The notes beneath the pieces were generated by a model. The model was not told where the DNA came from, searched no databases, and saw only the letters and a program-made list of their open reading frames with translations. Both the position numbers and the translations under genes were made by a program. A stretch of DNA of 64,000 bases from Synechococcus sp. CBW1108 (lineage in GTDB: Bacteria > Cyanobacteriota > Cyanobacteriia > PCC-6307 > Cyanobiaceae), in assembly GCF_015840335.1 (NCBI RefSeq), contig NZ_CP060395.1, positions 2,269,277-2,333,276 on the forward strand, read 5' to 3'. Shown piece by piece: positions 7,778 through 16,658 of this stretch. Position 1 is the first letter of the stretch. Every line of letters starts with the position of its first letter.

Positions 7778-10525
7778 GTGGGTCACACCCTGGTGATTGT
7801 CGAAAGCCCAACGAAGGCCCGCACCATTCGCGGCTTCCTTCCGAAGGACTTCAAGGTGGAGGCCTCCATGGGCCATGTCCGCGACCTGCCCAATAACGCC
7901 AGCGAGATTCCGGCGGCCCATAAGGGCGAGAAGTGGGCAAACCTGGGCGTGAACACCGCCAGAAATTTCGAGCCCCTCTACGTGGTGCCGAAGGACAAAA
8001 AAAAGGTGGTCAAGGAGCTCAAGGACGCCCTCAAGGGTGCCGACCGGCTGCTGCTGGCCACGGACGAAGACCGGGAGGGAGAATCGATCAGTTGGCACCT
8101 GCTGCAGCTGCTCAGCCCCAAGGTGCCGGTGAAGCGGATGGTTTTCCACGAGATCACCCAGGAGGCGATTGGCCGGGCTTTGAATCAAACCCGCGAGCTC
8201 GACATGGAGCTCGTGCACGCCCAGGAAACCAGGCGGATCCTGGATCGGCTGGTGGGCTACACCCTCTCGCCCCTGCTCTGGAAAAAGGTGGCGTGGGGGT
8301 TGAGCGCCGGCCGGGTTCAGTCGGTGGCGGTGCGCCTGCTCGTGCAGCGCGAGCGGGCCCGCCGGGCCTTCCGCAGCGGCAGCTACTGGGACCTCAAGGC
8401 CCGGCTGGAGCAGCCCGGCGGCGGCTTTGAGGCCAAGCTCAGCCAGCTGGGCGGCGTCAAGATCGCCGGTGGTAGCGATTTCGATGAGACCACCGGTGGC
8501 CTCAAGGCCGGCAGCAAGGTGCGGTTGCTGGCCGAGGCCGAGGCCCGCCAACTCCAGCAGGCGGTGCAGCAAGCCCCCTGGCGGGTGGCCGAGGTGGAGG
8601 CCAAGCCCAGCGTGCGCAAACCGGTTGCCCCCTTCACCACCAGCACCCTGCAGCAGGAGGCAAATCGCAAGCTGCGCCTCTCGGCCCGGGAAACGATGCG
8701 AGCCGCCCAGGGGCTCTACGAGCGTGGCTTCATCACCTACATGCGCACCGATTCGGTGCACCTCAGCGACCAGGCCATCGATGCCGCCCGCAGCTGCGTG
8801 GCTGCCAAATACGGCAAGGAATACCTGAGCCCGGCGGCGCGCCAGTTCACCACCAAGGCCCGCAATGCCCAGGAGGCCCACGAAGCGATCCGCCCCGCCG
8901 GCGACAGCTTCCGAGATCCTGCTGCCACCGGCCTCGATGGCCGTGATCTGGCCCTCTATGAGCTGATCTGGAAGCGCACCGTGGCCAGCCAGATGGCCGA
9001 AGCCCGGCTCACCATGCTGGCGGTGGAGCTTCAGGTGGATTGCGGCGCCCTGGGGTTGGCCAGCTTCCGAGCCTCCGGCAAGCGGATTGATTTCGCCGGT
9101 TTCTTTCGCGCCTACGTGGAGGGTTCCGATGATCCCGACGCTGCCCTCGAAGGCCAGGAGGTGCTGCTGCCCAGCCTCAAGGTGGGGGATAGCCCCGCCT
9201 GCAAGGAGGTGGAAGCCCTGGGCCACCAGACCCAGCCGCCGGCCCGCTATAGCGAGGCGGCCCTGGTGAAGATGCTCGAGAAGGAGGGCATCGGCAGGCC
9301 CTCCACCTATGCCTCGATCATCGGCACAATCGTCGATCGCGGCTACGCCACCCTCCAGAACAATGCCCTGATGCCCAGCTTCACGGCCTTTGCCGTCACG
9401 GCCCTGCTGGAGGAGCATTTTCCGGACCTGGTGGACACCAGCTTCACGGCCCGGATGGAGAACAGCCTCGATGAGATCTCCCACGGCAAGGTGGAGTGGC
9501 TGCCCTACCTGGAGAGCTTCTACAAGGGCGAAAATGGCCTGGAAACCCAGGTCGCCCAACGGGAGGGCGACATTGATCCGGGGGCGTCACGCACGGTGGA
9601 GCTCGAGGGTCTCCCCTGCGTGGTGCGCATCGGTCGCTTCGGCGCCTACCTGGAAGCCAAGCGGGTAGCAGAGGACGGCAGCGAGGAGCTGCTCAAGGCC
9701 ACCCTGCCCCAGGAGATCACCCCGGCCGATCTCGATGCCGACAAGGCGGAGCTGATTCTCAAGCAGAAGGCCGATGGCCCCGAGACCCTGGGCGAGGATC
9801 CGGAAACCGGGGAGCAGGTGTATCTGCTCTTTGGCCAGTACGGCCCCTACGTGCAACGGGGCCAGGTGAGTGACGCCAACCCCAAGCCGAAGCGGGCCTC
9901 CCTGCCCAAGGGGGCCAAGCCCGAGGAGCTCAGCCTGGAGGACGCCATCGCCCTGCTGAGGTTGCCGCGCCTCCTCGGGGAGCACCCCGATGGGGGCAAG
10001 CTGGAGGCTGGGCTGGGTCGCTTCGGGCCCTTCGTGGTGCACCACAAGGGCAAGGGTGAGAAGGACTACCGCTCCCTCAAGGCTGAGGATGATGTGCTGC
10101 TGGTAGGCCTCAGCCGCGCCATCGAGCTGCTCGCCATGCCCAAAAAGGGCCGGGGTGGCCGCACGGCCCTCAAGGATCTCGGCACCCCCGAGGGCGGCGA
10201 GGAGGCGATCCAGCTGTTCGATGGCCCCTACGGGCTCTATGTGAAGCAGGGCAAGCTGAATGCTTCGCTGCCGGAGGGCACCACCGCTGACACCATCAGC
10301 CTGGAGCAGGCGGTGGAGCTGCTGGCCGCCAAGGCTGCCTCTGGTAAGGCTGCCTCTGGTAAGGCTGCCTCTGGCAAAACTGCTACTGGCAAGCCCAAGG
10401 GCCGCAAGCCAGCGGCCAAGAAACCTGCCGCCGCTACACCCGCCGCCAAGAAGGCCCCCACCACCACCAAGACCGGCCGGCTGCGGGCCAGTGCCGTGCG
10501 GGTGATCAAGGCGGCCGATCGCTGA
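7778..10525 (+). CDS. topA: DNA topoisomerase I
   Basis: 915 residues, type IA topoisomerase that relaxes negative supercoils. Toprim domain at the N-terminus ([15 protein letters not shown]; acidic TDEDREGE), catalytic Tyr near residue 319 in [14 protein letters not shown], and the conserved [15 protein letters not shown]. In place of Cys4 zinc fingers there are C-terminal repeats of the QYGPYVQRG / RFGPFVVHH / PYGLYVKQG type, then a basic Lys/Ala/Pro tail, the usual cyanobacterial form. The start is the GTG at 7778, right before GHTLVIVES; the upstream ATG would add a non-conserved leader. The tail contains a 15-bp tandem repeat. The stop shares one base with the lipoprotein ATG. Confidence 0.96.
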   Translation: MGHTLVIVESPTKARTIRGFLPKDFKVEASMGHVRDLPNNASEIPAAHKGEKWANLGVNTARNFEPLYVVPKDKKKVVKELKDALKGADRLLLATDEDREGESISWHLLQLLSPKVPVKRMVFHEITQEAIGRALNQTRELDMELVHAQETRRILDRLVGYTLSPLLWKKVAWGLSAGRVQSVAVRLLVQRERARRAFRSGSYWDLKARLEQPGGGFEAKLSQLGGVKIAGGSDFDETTGGLKAGSKVRLLAEAEARQLQQAVQQAPWRVAEVEAKPSVRKPVAPFTTSTLQQEANRKLRLSARETMRAAQGLYERGFITYMRTDSVHLSDQAIDAARSCVAAKYGKEYLSPAARQFTTKARNAQEAHEAIRPAGDSFRDPAATGLDGRDLALYELIWKRTVASQMAEARLTMLAVELQVDCGALGLASFRASGKRIDFAGFFRAYVEGSDDPDAALEGQEVLLPSLKVGDSPACKEVEALGHQTQPPARYSEAALVKMLEKEGIGRPSTYASIIGTIVDRGYATLQNNALMPSFTAFAVTALLEEHFPDLVDTSFTARMENSLDEISHGKVEWLPYLESFYKGENGLETQVAQREGDIDPGASRTVELEGLPCVVRIGRFGAYLEAKRVAEDGSEELLKATLPQEITPADLDADKAELILKQKADGPETLGEDPETGEQVYLLFGQYGPYVQRGQVSDANPKPKRASLPKGAKPEELSLEDAIALLRLPRLLGEHPDGGKLEAGLGRFGPFVVHHKGKGEKDYRSLKAEDDVLLVGLSRAIELLAMPKKGRGGRTALKDLGTPEGGEEAIQLFDGPYGLYVKQGKLNASLPEGTTADTISLEQAVELLAAKAASGKAASGKAASGKTATGKPKGRKPAAKKPAAATPAAKKAPTTTKTGRLRASAVRVIKAADR
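10331..10390 (+). repeat. 15-bp tandem repeat, 4 units, in the topA tail
   Basis: Units at 10331, 10346, 10361 and 10376 (consensus aaggctgcctctggt, the last unit diverged) encode KAASG three times and then KTATG. The period is a multiple of three, so copy changes only alter the length of the basic tail. Confidence 0.9.
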
Positions 10526-10998
10526 TGGCAGCAGCCGGCCGCCGAAGCTTGGTGCTGGTGGCCGGCTTCCTGCTGCTGGCGGGCTGCAGCGGCACGCCGT
10601 TTGGGGACCAGTTGGCCGGCAGCTTTTCGGCGCCGCCAGCTCCAGCCCCCACTCCTGCGCCCTCCAGCCCCAAGCCCCCTCCCCCGGCAACGGCCACGAA
10701 AACTCCAGCCAGCAAAGGCCCAGACCCCAAAGCCAGGCCAGCCGCGCCCCAGGCCCCCTCCCCCAGCAACACCTCTCCAAGTAACACCTCTCCCACCAAC
10801 CCCGCCCCCAGCAAGCCCGCCCCCTACCGGATCACGATCCAGCTGCCTGCGGCCGATCCGGCGGCCCCCGCCGAGGCGGTGACAGAAGCCCTGCGGGCGG
10901 CCGGACTGCGTTTTGAGGTGGAGATGATCGAGCGGATCGGTTCCCCCGCCGCTCCCGCCGCCGCGCCCACGGTCAGCCCCGCACCGGCGCCGCGCTGA
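10525..10998 (+). CDS. Pro-rich lipoprotein, function unknown
   Basis: 157 residues. The N-terminus is a clear lipoprotein signal: basic start, hydrophobic LVLVAGFLLLAGC with the lipobox Cys at about residue 21. A long Pro/Ala/Ser/Thr linker follows (about 35-98), then a small folded part, YRITIQLPAADPAAPAEAV ... LRFEVEMIERI, of about 40 residues. The linker contains a 15-bp repeat encoding SNTSP. It is joined to topA and to the DUF2232 gene by one-base TGATG junctions, so the three are probably co-translated. No known domain is recognised. Confidence 0.75.
   Translation: MAAAGRRSLVLVAGFLLLAGCSGTPFGDQLAGSFSAPPAPAPTPAPSSPKPPPPATATKTPASKGPDPKARPAAPQAPSPSNTSPSNTSPTNPAPSKPAPYRITIQLPAADPAAPAEAVTEALRAAGLRFEVEMIERIGSPAAPAAAPTVSPAPAPR
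10765..10794 (+). repeat. 15-bp tandem repeat, 2 units, in the lipoprotein linker
   Basis: agcaacacctctcca followed by agtaacacctctccc, encoding SNTSP twice; a weaker third unit (TNPAP) follows. Confidence 0.8.
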
Positions 10999-11651
10999 TG
11001 GGGGATCCCTCCCGCCAGCTGAACAGGCGCCAGGCGCGCCAGTTGATGGACACCGCCTATCTGGCCGCCGCCACTGCCCTGCTCTGGGTGGCGCTCTACT
11101 ACCTGCCGGTTGGCAGCCCCCTGTTTCGCCTGGCCCTGCCCCTGCCCCTGGCCCTGCTGCAATTGCGCCATGGCTGGCGCTGTGCCGTTGAGGGGCTGGT
11201 GGTGACAGCCCTGCTGCTGGTGGCCCTGATGGGCCCGATCCGGGGCCCCCTGGTGATTTTTCCCTATGGCTCCCTGGCCCTCTGGCTGGGCTGGTGTTGG
11301 AGGCGGCGCGCCAGCTGGTGGCTGAGCTGGAGCGTCGGCAGCCTGATCGGTTTGGCTGGCTTCCTGGTGCGGGTGCTGGTGTTGTCGGTGATGGTCGGTG
11401 AAAACCTCTGGGTGGTGATCACCAGCGCGGCCGCCGGTCTGTTGGAGAAGGTTGCCGGGGCTCTGGGCCTGGCCACTGGCCTTGAACTGGCCCAGGTGCA
11501 GCTGGGGGCGCTGGCCCTGGTGTGGGTGCAAAACCTGATTGTGGTGCTGGTCCTGCACGTGGTGGCCTACTGGATCTTTGCGCGCCTGCAGGCGCCGATC
11601 AGCGAGCCGCCGGAATCCCTGCGGGCCCTGGTGGCCCTCGATCCCCTCTGA
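10998..11651 (+). CDS. DUF2232-family membrane protein
   Basis: 217 residues with about six to seven hydrophobic segments ([72 protein letters not shown] and so on). The short aromatic/Gly pattern of the first half (R.AL.LPLALLQLRHGW) resembles the DUF2232/YybS family of inner-membrane proteins, whose function is not settled. It has a one-base TGATG overlap with the lipoprotein gene, and the CobT-like gene follows after 8 bases. Confidence 0.75.
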   Translation: MGDPSRQLNRRQARQLMDTAYLAAATALLWVALYYLPVGSPLFRLALPLPLALLQLRHGWRCAVEGLVVTALLLVALMGPIRGPLVIFPYGSLALWLGWCWRRRASWWLSWSVGSLIGLAGFLVRVLVLSVMVGENLWVVITSAAAGLLEKVAGALGLATGLELAQVQLGALALVWVQNLIVVLVLHVVAYWIFARLQAPISEPPESLRALVALDPL

Positions 11652-11659
11652 GCGGGCCC

Positions 11660-12775
11660 GTGGCCGCCGACCCATGGACCGGGGCCTGGCGGCAGCGCTG
11701 GCGTGAGTGCTGGCGGGCCACCCGCACCCTGGTGCTGCTGGCCGCCACCGACACGGCCGCGGTGCCAGGGATCTCGGCCGCCGGCGCCACCCCCGAGGCC
11801 AGACTCGGCACGGCGGCGGCCGATGCCGAGCTGCTGCTGCAGGGGCCTGGCAGCGGCCGGAGCCACGCCCTGCCCCAGCTGCCGGCCGGGGTGAGCCCAG
11901 CCCTGATCAGCCATGTGGTGTTGCGGGAGCTGGGCTTGCTGGAGCGCACCCGGGTGGTGGATCTGGGCTGCCCGATAGCTGCGGCCGTGCCCCACCTGCG
12001 CCTCCCCGCGTTGGAAAGCGCCGGCCCCGCCCGCTGCCTCAGCAGCGGCCAGGCCCTGGATCCAAATCGGGTGGCGGCCCTGCTGCAGCGCGGCCGCGAC
12101 TGGGGCCGGGACTGGAACCCGGCCGAGCCGCTGTTGCTGGCCGAGTGTGTGCCGGGCGGGACCAGCACGGCCCTGGCGGTGCTGGAGGGCCTGGGAGTTG
12201 GGGCTGGGGGCCTGGTCAGTGGCAGCTTGCGCCAGCCCGCCCACGACCTCAAGGCGGCCCTGGTGCGGCGGGGGCTGGCCGCTGCCGGCCTGGCTGGTGC
12301 TGGTGCCGATCCCCTGGCGGTCCTGGCGGCGGTGGGCGATCCGATGCAGGCGCTGGCGGCTGGGTTGGTGGGCGCCGCTGCGGCGAGCGGTGCGCCGGTG
12401 CTGCTGGCCGGCGGCAGCCAGATGGCGGCGGTGCTGGCCCTCGCCCTGGCCCTGGCGCCGGCGGCGGCCCGGCCGGCCCTGGCGCAGCGGCTGGTGGTGG
12501 CCACCACGGCCTGGGTGGCCGAGGAGCCCGGCAGTGATCTGGCCCTGTTGCTGGAGCGCATTGGCGCGCTCTGGCAGGTGCGGCCGCGGCTGGCGGTGGC
12601 CGCCCTGCGCTTCCACGGCTGCACCAGCCCTGCCCTGCGCGACTACGAGCGCGGCTATGTGAAGGAGGGCGTAGGCGCTGGCGGCTTGGCCCTGCTGTGG
12701 CAATTGGCCGGTCGGGATCCGGCGGCCCTGGCGGCCGCCTGCGACCGGGCTTGCCGGATCGAGCTCGGTGTCTAG
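11660..12775 (+). CDS. CobT-related protein (TIGR00303-like)
   Basis: 371 residues. The chain has the glycine-rich texture of the nicotinate-nucleotide:dimethylbenzimidazole phosphoribosyltransferase family: LLLAECVPGGTSTALAVLEG, PVLLAGGSQMAAVLALAL and a late GYVKEGVGAGGLALL. The cyanobacterial TIGR00303 group shares this fold; its exact reaction is unclear, though a cobalamin nucleotide-loop step is likely. The start was set at the GTG at 11660, 8 bases after DUF2232; the longer frame only overlaps that gene. A nearby ATG (11674) is out of frame. Very Ala/Leu/Gly rich. Confidence 0.75.
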   Translation: MAADPWTGAWRQRWRECWRATRTLVLLAATDTAAVPGISAAGATPEARLGTAAADAELLLQGPGSGRSHALPQLPAGVSPALISHVVLRELGLLERTRVVDLGCPIAAAVPHLRLPALESAGPARCLSSGQALDPNRVAALLQRGRDWGRDWNPAEPLLLAECVPGGTSTALAVLEGLGVGAGGLVSGSLRQPAHDLKAALVRRGLAAAGLAGAGADPLAVLAAVGDPMQALAAGLVGAAAASGAPVLLAGGSQMAAVLALALALAPAAARPALAQRLVVATTAWVAEEPGSDLALLLERIGALWQVRPRLAVAALRFHGCTSPALRDYERGYVKEGVGAGGLALLWQLAGRDPAALAAACDRACRIELGV

Positions 12776-12785
12776 GGTCGCTGCC

Positions 12786-13805
12786 ATGGCTCCTGTCTTC
12801 GGATCGCTCTCCCGCCGCCAGCTGCTGCAATTGGGGGCGGCGGCCGGCCTTTTGGCCGCCTGCCGCCCCGCTGATGGTCCCGAGCTGTTGCAGGTGGAGG
12901 GCGAGCTGCCGGCTGCCTGGCTGAAGCAGCTGCCTGGCCCCTGGCGTGCCCGGGCCCTGGCGAATCCCGCGGCGGTGCAACGGGCCGGATTTGCGGCGGG
13001 CCGGCCGGGGCCTGGTTTGGTCTCCCTCAGCGACGGCTGGGCCAGTGGTTTGGGCCGGGAGCGGCTGCAGTCCTTTGGGGCGCCCCGGCTCTGGGCCCGT
13101 CTGGCCCCCTTCAGCGCCGGCGTTTCCGGGCTGTTCGGCCCGGCCGGCTCCGGTGAGCTGGCCTTCCCCTGGGCCTACAGCCCCTGGGTGATCGCCCTGC
13201 GCAGCCGGCCAGATCTGGTGGCGCGGCGCCTGCAGGGCTGGTCGCTGCTGCTCGACCCCAGCCTGCGGGGCCGGCTGGTGCTGCCCTCGGCCCCCCGCAT
13301 CAGCTTGGAGATCGTCAAGGGCGACTTTGGCCAGCTGGAGCGGCTGCGGGCCCAGGCCCTGGCCTACGACGACCGCGACGGCCTCAACCTGTTGCTCAGC
13401 GGCAACGCCGAGGTTGCAGTGCTGCCGTTGCAGCGGCTCATCCCCCTGCTGCGCCGTGACCAGCGCCTAGCGGTGATCTGGCCCGACAGCGGCGCTCCCC
13501 TCAGCTGGCAACTGCTGCTGCGACCGGCCGCACCCCAGGACTTTGAGCCGACTCCACCTCCGCTGGAGTGGCTCGGGGCGGTCCTGGAGCCACCGCTGCT
13601 GGAACCCCTGCTGGCGACGGGCTGGGTGCCTCCTCTACCCCAGGCGGTGCTGGAGCCAGTGGCCCGGCGTTTCCCCGCGTCGATGGCGGCCTTGCTGCTG
13701 CCGGGAGATGCCCTCCTGGGCCGCTGCTGGAGCCTGCCGCCGCTGAGCCTGCCCGAACAACTGGCCCAGCAGAACCTCTGGGATGCCGCCGCCCCCCGGC
13801 CCTGA
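12786..13805 (+). CDS. PotD-like extracytoplasmic solute-binding lipoprotein
   Basis: 339 residues. The N-terminus has a twin-arginine-like SRRQLLQLGAAAG followed by a lipobox ending LLAAC, so it is probably exported by Tat and lipid-anchored. The body looks like a polyamine/iron-type periplasmic binding protein: FPWAYSPWVIALR, WSLLLDPSLRGRLVLPSAPR, then NLLLSGNAEVAVLP. No permease or ATPase gene is adjacent, so its transporter is elsewhere or it has another role. ATG at 12786 is preferred to an upstream GTG-type start because it leaves a clean signal. It follows the CobT-like gene after 10 bases. Confidence 0.75.
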   Translation: MAPVFGSLSRRQLLQLGAAAGLLAACRPADGPELLQVEGELPAAWLKQLPGPWRARALANPAAVQRAGFAAGRPGPGLVSLSDGWASGLGRERLQSFGAPRLWARLAPFSAGVSGLFGPAGSGELAFPWAYSPWVIALRSRPDLVARRLQGWSLLLDPSLRGRLVLPSAPRISLEIVKGDFGQLERLRAQALAYDDRDGLNLLLSGNAEVAVLPLQRLIPLLRRDQRLAVIWPDSGAPLSWQLLLRPAAPQDFEPTPPPLEWLGAVLEPPLLEPLLATGWVPPLPQAVLEPVARRFPASMAALLLPGDALLGRCWSLPPLSLPEQLAQQNLWDAAAPRP

Positions 13806-13985
13806 GCCCAGGCATTCGGCTGTGGGGCCCTGTCGTCGCGGGCAACTGTTCGCCCGGGAAACTGTCAGCTTTCCGAACAGTCTGTACTGAACAAGGAACC
13901 CATCGCAGCGATCGATCCCCAGCCAGCGCTCTCCGGCAAGACAATGCCCCATCAAGCCCCACCCACCAAGCCCCCCCACCAAGCT

Positions 13986-15182
13986 CTAGCCCCAGAGCCG
14001 GCGGCGGGGGGCAGCGCTCAGGCGCCGGTGGGTGTCGGCCAGCAGCGCGGGGATCGGCAGCTCCAGCGGACAGCGGGGCAGGCAGGCGCCGCAGGCTTGG
14101 CAGGCCTCGGCGTTGAGATCCTCCCACCAGTGGCCGGCGCGGCCGATCAGGTTGTAGCGCTCCTGGGCAAAGGTCTCCATGCCGTGGCCCACGGCCAGGT
14201 TGCGCAGGCGCAGCAGTTCGGGGATCGGCACGCCATTGGGGCAGGGCAGGCAGGCGCGGCACTGGCCGCAGCGCTCCGTCCCCAGGCGCTCCCGGCCGGC
14301 GGCCTCCAGGCGCAGTAGGGCGGCGCGCTGCTCGGGGTTGAGCCAGCCTTCGTCCGGGCTGGATTGGCCCGATCCCCCCCTGGGCGCCGAGGGCCCGGCA
14401 AGGGCGGCGGCCCAGGCCAGATCGCCGGGCTGTTCGGCCCCCAGGCTCAGGGTGGAGATCCCCTGATCGAGCAGGAAGCGGTAGGCCAGCTCCAGGGGGT
14501 GGAACGGGGCGCAGTCGGCCACCAGTTCGGCCGGAGGGTCATAGAGGCGGCCGCCCTTGTCGGCCGGTGAGATGGCCTGCACGCCCAGTCCGCCCGCGAG
14601 GGCGGCGCGGGCCAGGGGCAAGCGGGTCTGGTCAAACAGATGCAGGTGCAGGCTGCAGAAACGGAAGCGACCGCTGGCCAGGGCGGCCTCGATCAGCTCG
14701 GGTTTGCCATGGCTGCTGAAGCCCACCTGGGTCACCAACCCTTCGCCGAGGGCCCACTCCAGCAACTCGGCGCCAGGCCCGTGCAGCGCCCATTCCAGGT
14801 GCTCAGCAAGGTTGAGGCCATGCACCGCCAGGTTGGTGAGCTGGGCAACGCCCAGGCGCTCGAGGATCGCCCGCAGTTGCTCCTGGCCGTGGGCGAGATC
14901 GCAGCCGGGCAGCACCTTGCTGGTGATTCGCCAGCCGCCTGGGGGCGCCAGGCTGTCCCGCTGCAGGGCCGCCAGGGCCAGGCCCAGGAAGATTTCGGCT
15001 GGGCCGTAGCCGGGGGCCGTATCGAGGTGGTTGATGCCCGCGGCCATGGCTGAGCGCAGCACCGACTCCATCTGGGAGGGGCTGTCCAGGGCCCGCATGG
15101 TGCCCAGGGTGAATGGCGACACCGCCGTTGCCGGTGCGGGGCCGAAGGGGCGCAGGCCAGAGTTTTCAGGCAGGTTTTCCAT
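13986..15182 (-). CDS. aldo/keto reductase with C-terminal ferredoxin-type Fe-S domain
   Basis: 398 residues. The aldo/keto reductase barrel occupies about 15-270 (TLGTMRAL, NHLDTAPGYGPAE, VHGLNLAEH, GFSSHGKPE). The C-terminal 120 residues carry two cysteine clusters, CGQCRACLPCPNGVPIP and CQACGACLPRCPLELPIP, expected to bind 4Fe-4S centres. This fusion is widespread in bacteria; the substrate is not known. It is convergent with the PotD-like gene, leaving 180 bases between stops, and is 30 bases downstream of the nuclease-domain gene on the same strand. Confidence 0.85.
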   Translation of the reverse strand: MENLPENSGLRPFGPAPATAVSPFTLGTMRALDSPSQMESVLRSAMAAGINHLDTAPGYGPAEIFLGLALAALQRDSLAPPGGWRITSKVLPGCDLAHGQEQLRAILERLGVAQLTNLAVHGLNLAEHLEWALHGPGAELLEWALGEGLVTQVGFSSHGKPELIEAALASGRFRFCSLHLHLFDQTRLPLARAALAGGLGVQAISPADKGGRLYDPPAELVADCAPFHPLELAYRFLLDQGISTLSLGAEQPGDLAWAAALAGPSAPRGGSGQSSPDEGWLNPEQRAALLRLEAAGRERLGTERCGQCRACLPCPNGVPIPELLRLRNLAVGHGMETFAQERYNLIGRAGHWWEDLNAEACQACGACLPRCPLELPIPALLADTHRRLSAAPRRRLWG

Positions 15183-15212
15183 CCATACAAGCTCCCGCTG
15201 CGCTCTCCAGCC

Positions 15213-15857
15213 TCATGGGGCCGGAGTGTCGCTGCCTGGTTCCTCACTGCCTGGTTCCTCCCCGCCTTGCTCGCCCTCCGGGTGGGATTGTTTGAGGTGG
15301 CGCACCAGGTCGGCGGGGCTGGTGCTGTCGAGGAAGCGGCGGAAGTTGTCCTGGTCTTCGGCGTCGGCTTCGGCATCCACCGGAATTGAGGCGTCGGCCA
15401 CCACCTCCTCCAGCATCCAGATGCTGCTGCCGGTGCGCAGGGCCAGGGCGATGGCGTCGCTGGGACGGGCATCCAGTTCCAGCCTGGTCGCTCCTTTGGC
15501 CGTTGGTTTGGCCGCTGCTTTGGCCTCGCCGGCCCCAGCCTCCCCAGCGCTGGCTTCGGCAGGCCCATCGCCCGCCGCTTGGCTGAGTTTGAGCACGGCC
15601 CGAAAGGTGCTGGCTTCGATCGTGTGGATGATCACCCGGTCAAGCCTCAGCCCGCCTGCCTCCAGCAGGGAAACCATCAGGTCGTGGCTGAGGGGTCGGG
15701 AGGGGGCTTCGTCACGGAGTCCGGCCAGGATGTTCTGGGCCTGGGCCTGGTCGATCCAGATCGGCACCTGGCGCCGGCCGGAGGAATCCCGTAGCAGCAC
15801 GATCGGGCTGCGGCTGGCCGCATCCAGGCCGATTCCAGCAACGTGCATTTCGATCAT
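15213..15857 (-). CDS. bifunctional nuclease (BFN/DUF151) domain protein
   Basis: About 214 residues. The BFN core is clear: MHVAGIGLDAASRSPIVLL, RRQVPIWIDQAQAQNIL, ARPSDAIALALRTGSSIW. Plant and bacterial relatives have nuclease or regulatory roles; the cyanobacterial function is uncertain. Two oddities: a low-complexity Ala/Gly/Glu/Lys insert of about 35 residues splits the domain just before LDARPSDA, and the acidic tail carries a 15-bp repeat encoding EEPGS twice. The ATG at 15857 (MIEMHVAG) is preferred to 15917, which would nearly abut the divergent ribE start. Confidence 0.85.
   Translation of the reverse strand: MIEMHVAGIGLDAASRSPIVLLRDSSGRRQVPIWIDQAQAQNILAGLRDEAPSRPLSHDLMVSLLEAGGLRLDRVIIHTIEASTFRAVLKLSQAAGDGPAEASAGEAGAGEAKAAAKPTAKGATRLELDARPSDAIALALRTGSSIWMLEEVVADASIPVDAEADAEDQDNFRRFLDSTSPADLVRHLKQSHPEGEQGGEEPGSEEPGSDTPAP
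15231..15260 (-). repeat. 15-bp tandem repeat, 2 units, in the BFN tail
   Basis: gctgcctggttcctc then actgcctggttcctc on the plus strand; encodes EEPGS twice on the minus strand. In-frame length. Confidence 0.85.
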
Positions 15858-15919
15858 TTCCCCCCCAGAACCCGCTGAACGATTATGACCAGATTGGTTC
15901 CTCCCGGGCTGGATCACCC

Positions 15920-16618
15920 ATGTTCACCGGACTGGTGCAGGCCTTGGGCGTGATTCACCGCTGCCCGCGGGGGGTAGAGGTGCACTGGCGGCAGGCGGAG
16001 AGCCCAGCCTTTGGAGACAGCCTCCCTCTCGGGGACAGCCTTGCTCTGGGGGACAGTGTGGCTGTCGATGGGGTGTGCCTCACGGTGGCCCAGCGGCTTG
16101 TCGATGGCTTCCGCGCCGATGTCAGCGAAGAGACCCTCGGCCGCACCACCCTGGCCGCCAAGGCCGATCGGGGTGGGGCGGTGAACCTGGAGCCAGCCCT
16201 GCGACTGGCCGATCGCCTCGGCGGCCACCTGGTGAGCGGCCATGTGGACGGGCTTGGGGTAGTGCGGGCCCTCGAGCAGCAGCCGGCCTCCTGGCGCCTG
16301 GAGTTGGCCTGGAGCGACCCCGCCTACGGCCGCTACATCTGCAATAAAGCCAGCGTGGCGGTGGACGGGGTGAGTCTCACGGTGGCTGGCTGCGATAGCG
16401 ATGGGGTTGGTTTCTGGATCGCTGTCATCCCCCATACCTGGCTCACCACCACCCTGGGCCAGCTGGCGGTGGGCGATGGGGTCAATCTGGAGGCCGATCT
16501 GCTTGCCAAATACACCGAGCGGCTGCTTATGGCTCGGGGGCCATCCAGCGACCCCGCCCACCAGGGGATGGACAGTTCGTTAAATGCGTCCTGGCTGGCA
16601 GATCACGGCTGGATCTGA
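15920..16618 (+). CDS. ribE: riboflavin synthase, alpha subunit
   Basis: 232 residues, dismutates two 6,7-dimethyl-8-ribityllumazine molecules to riboflavin. Two lumazine-binding repeats are visible: MFTGLVQALGVI ... SVAVDGVCLTV and HLVSGHVDGLGVV ... ASVAVDGVSLTVAG. The first repeat has an unusual hexapeptide expansion, GDSLPL-GDSLAL-GDSVAV, where the family normally has a single GDSVAV-type step (see repeat 16013-16066). The extra C-terminal residues after ERLLMA are poorly conserved. It is divergent from the BFN gene, 62 bases between starts; no FMN riboswitch is recognisable there. Confidence 0.93.
   Translation: MFTGLVQALGVIHRCPRGVEVHWRQAESPAFGDSLPLGDSLALGDSVAVDGVCLTVAQRLVDGFRADVSEETLGRTTLAAKADRGGAVNLEPALRLADRLGGHLVSGHVDGLGVVRALEQQPASWRLELAWSDPAYGRYICNKASVAVDGVSLTVAGCDSDGVGFWIAVIPHTWLTTTLGQLAVGDGVNLEADLLAKYTERLLMARGPSSDPAHQGMDSSLNASWLADHGWI
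16013..16066 (+). repeat. 18-bp tandem repeat, 3 units, inside ribE
   Basis: Units at 16013, 16031 and 16049, each beginning gg(a/g)gacag, encode GDSLPL, GDSLAL and GDSVAV. The third copy aligns with the normal family sequence, so the first two look like an in-frame expansion. Confidence 0.9.
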
Positions 16619-16658
16619 ATGCCCTGTCTACGGTTGGGCAGTGGACGCTCAAAGCGCT

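Noticed and set aside
7997-8004. A8 run in topA as a programmed slippage site
   Set aside because: The frame continues correctly on both sides and no useful alternative product is visible.
7667-9559. 630-residue open frame antisense to topA
   Set aside because: Shadow of topA in GC-rich DNA; no motif, low-complexity His/Gln/Gly composition.
9587-10780. 397-residue open frame antisense to topA and the lipoprotein
   Set aside because: Same shadow effect; overlaps two well-supported genes.
13806-13985. Small RNA or gene between the PotD-like and aldo/keto reductase genes
   Set aside because: Weak inverted repeats and a short Pro-rich frame only; nothing convincing.
15858-15919. Possible FMN riboswitch before ribE
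   Set aside because: The divergent gap is only 62 bases and shows none of the conserved FMN-aptamer pieces.
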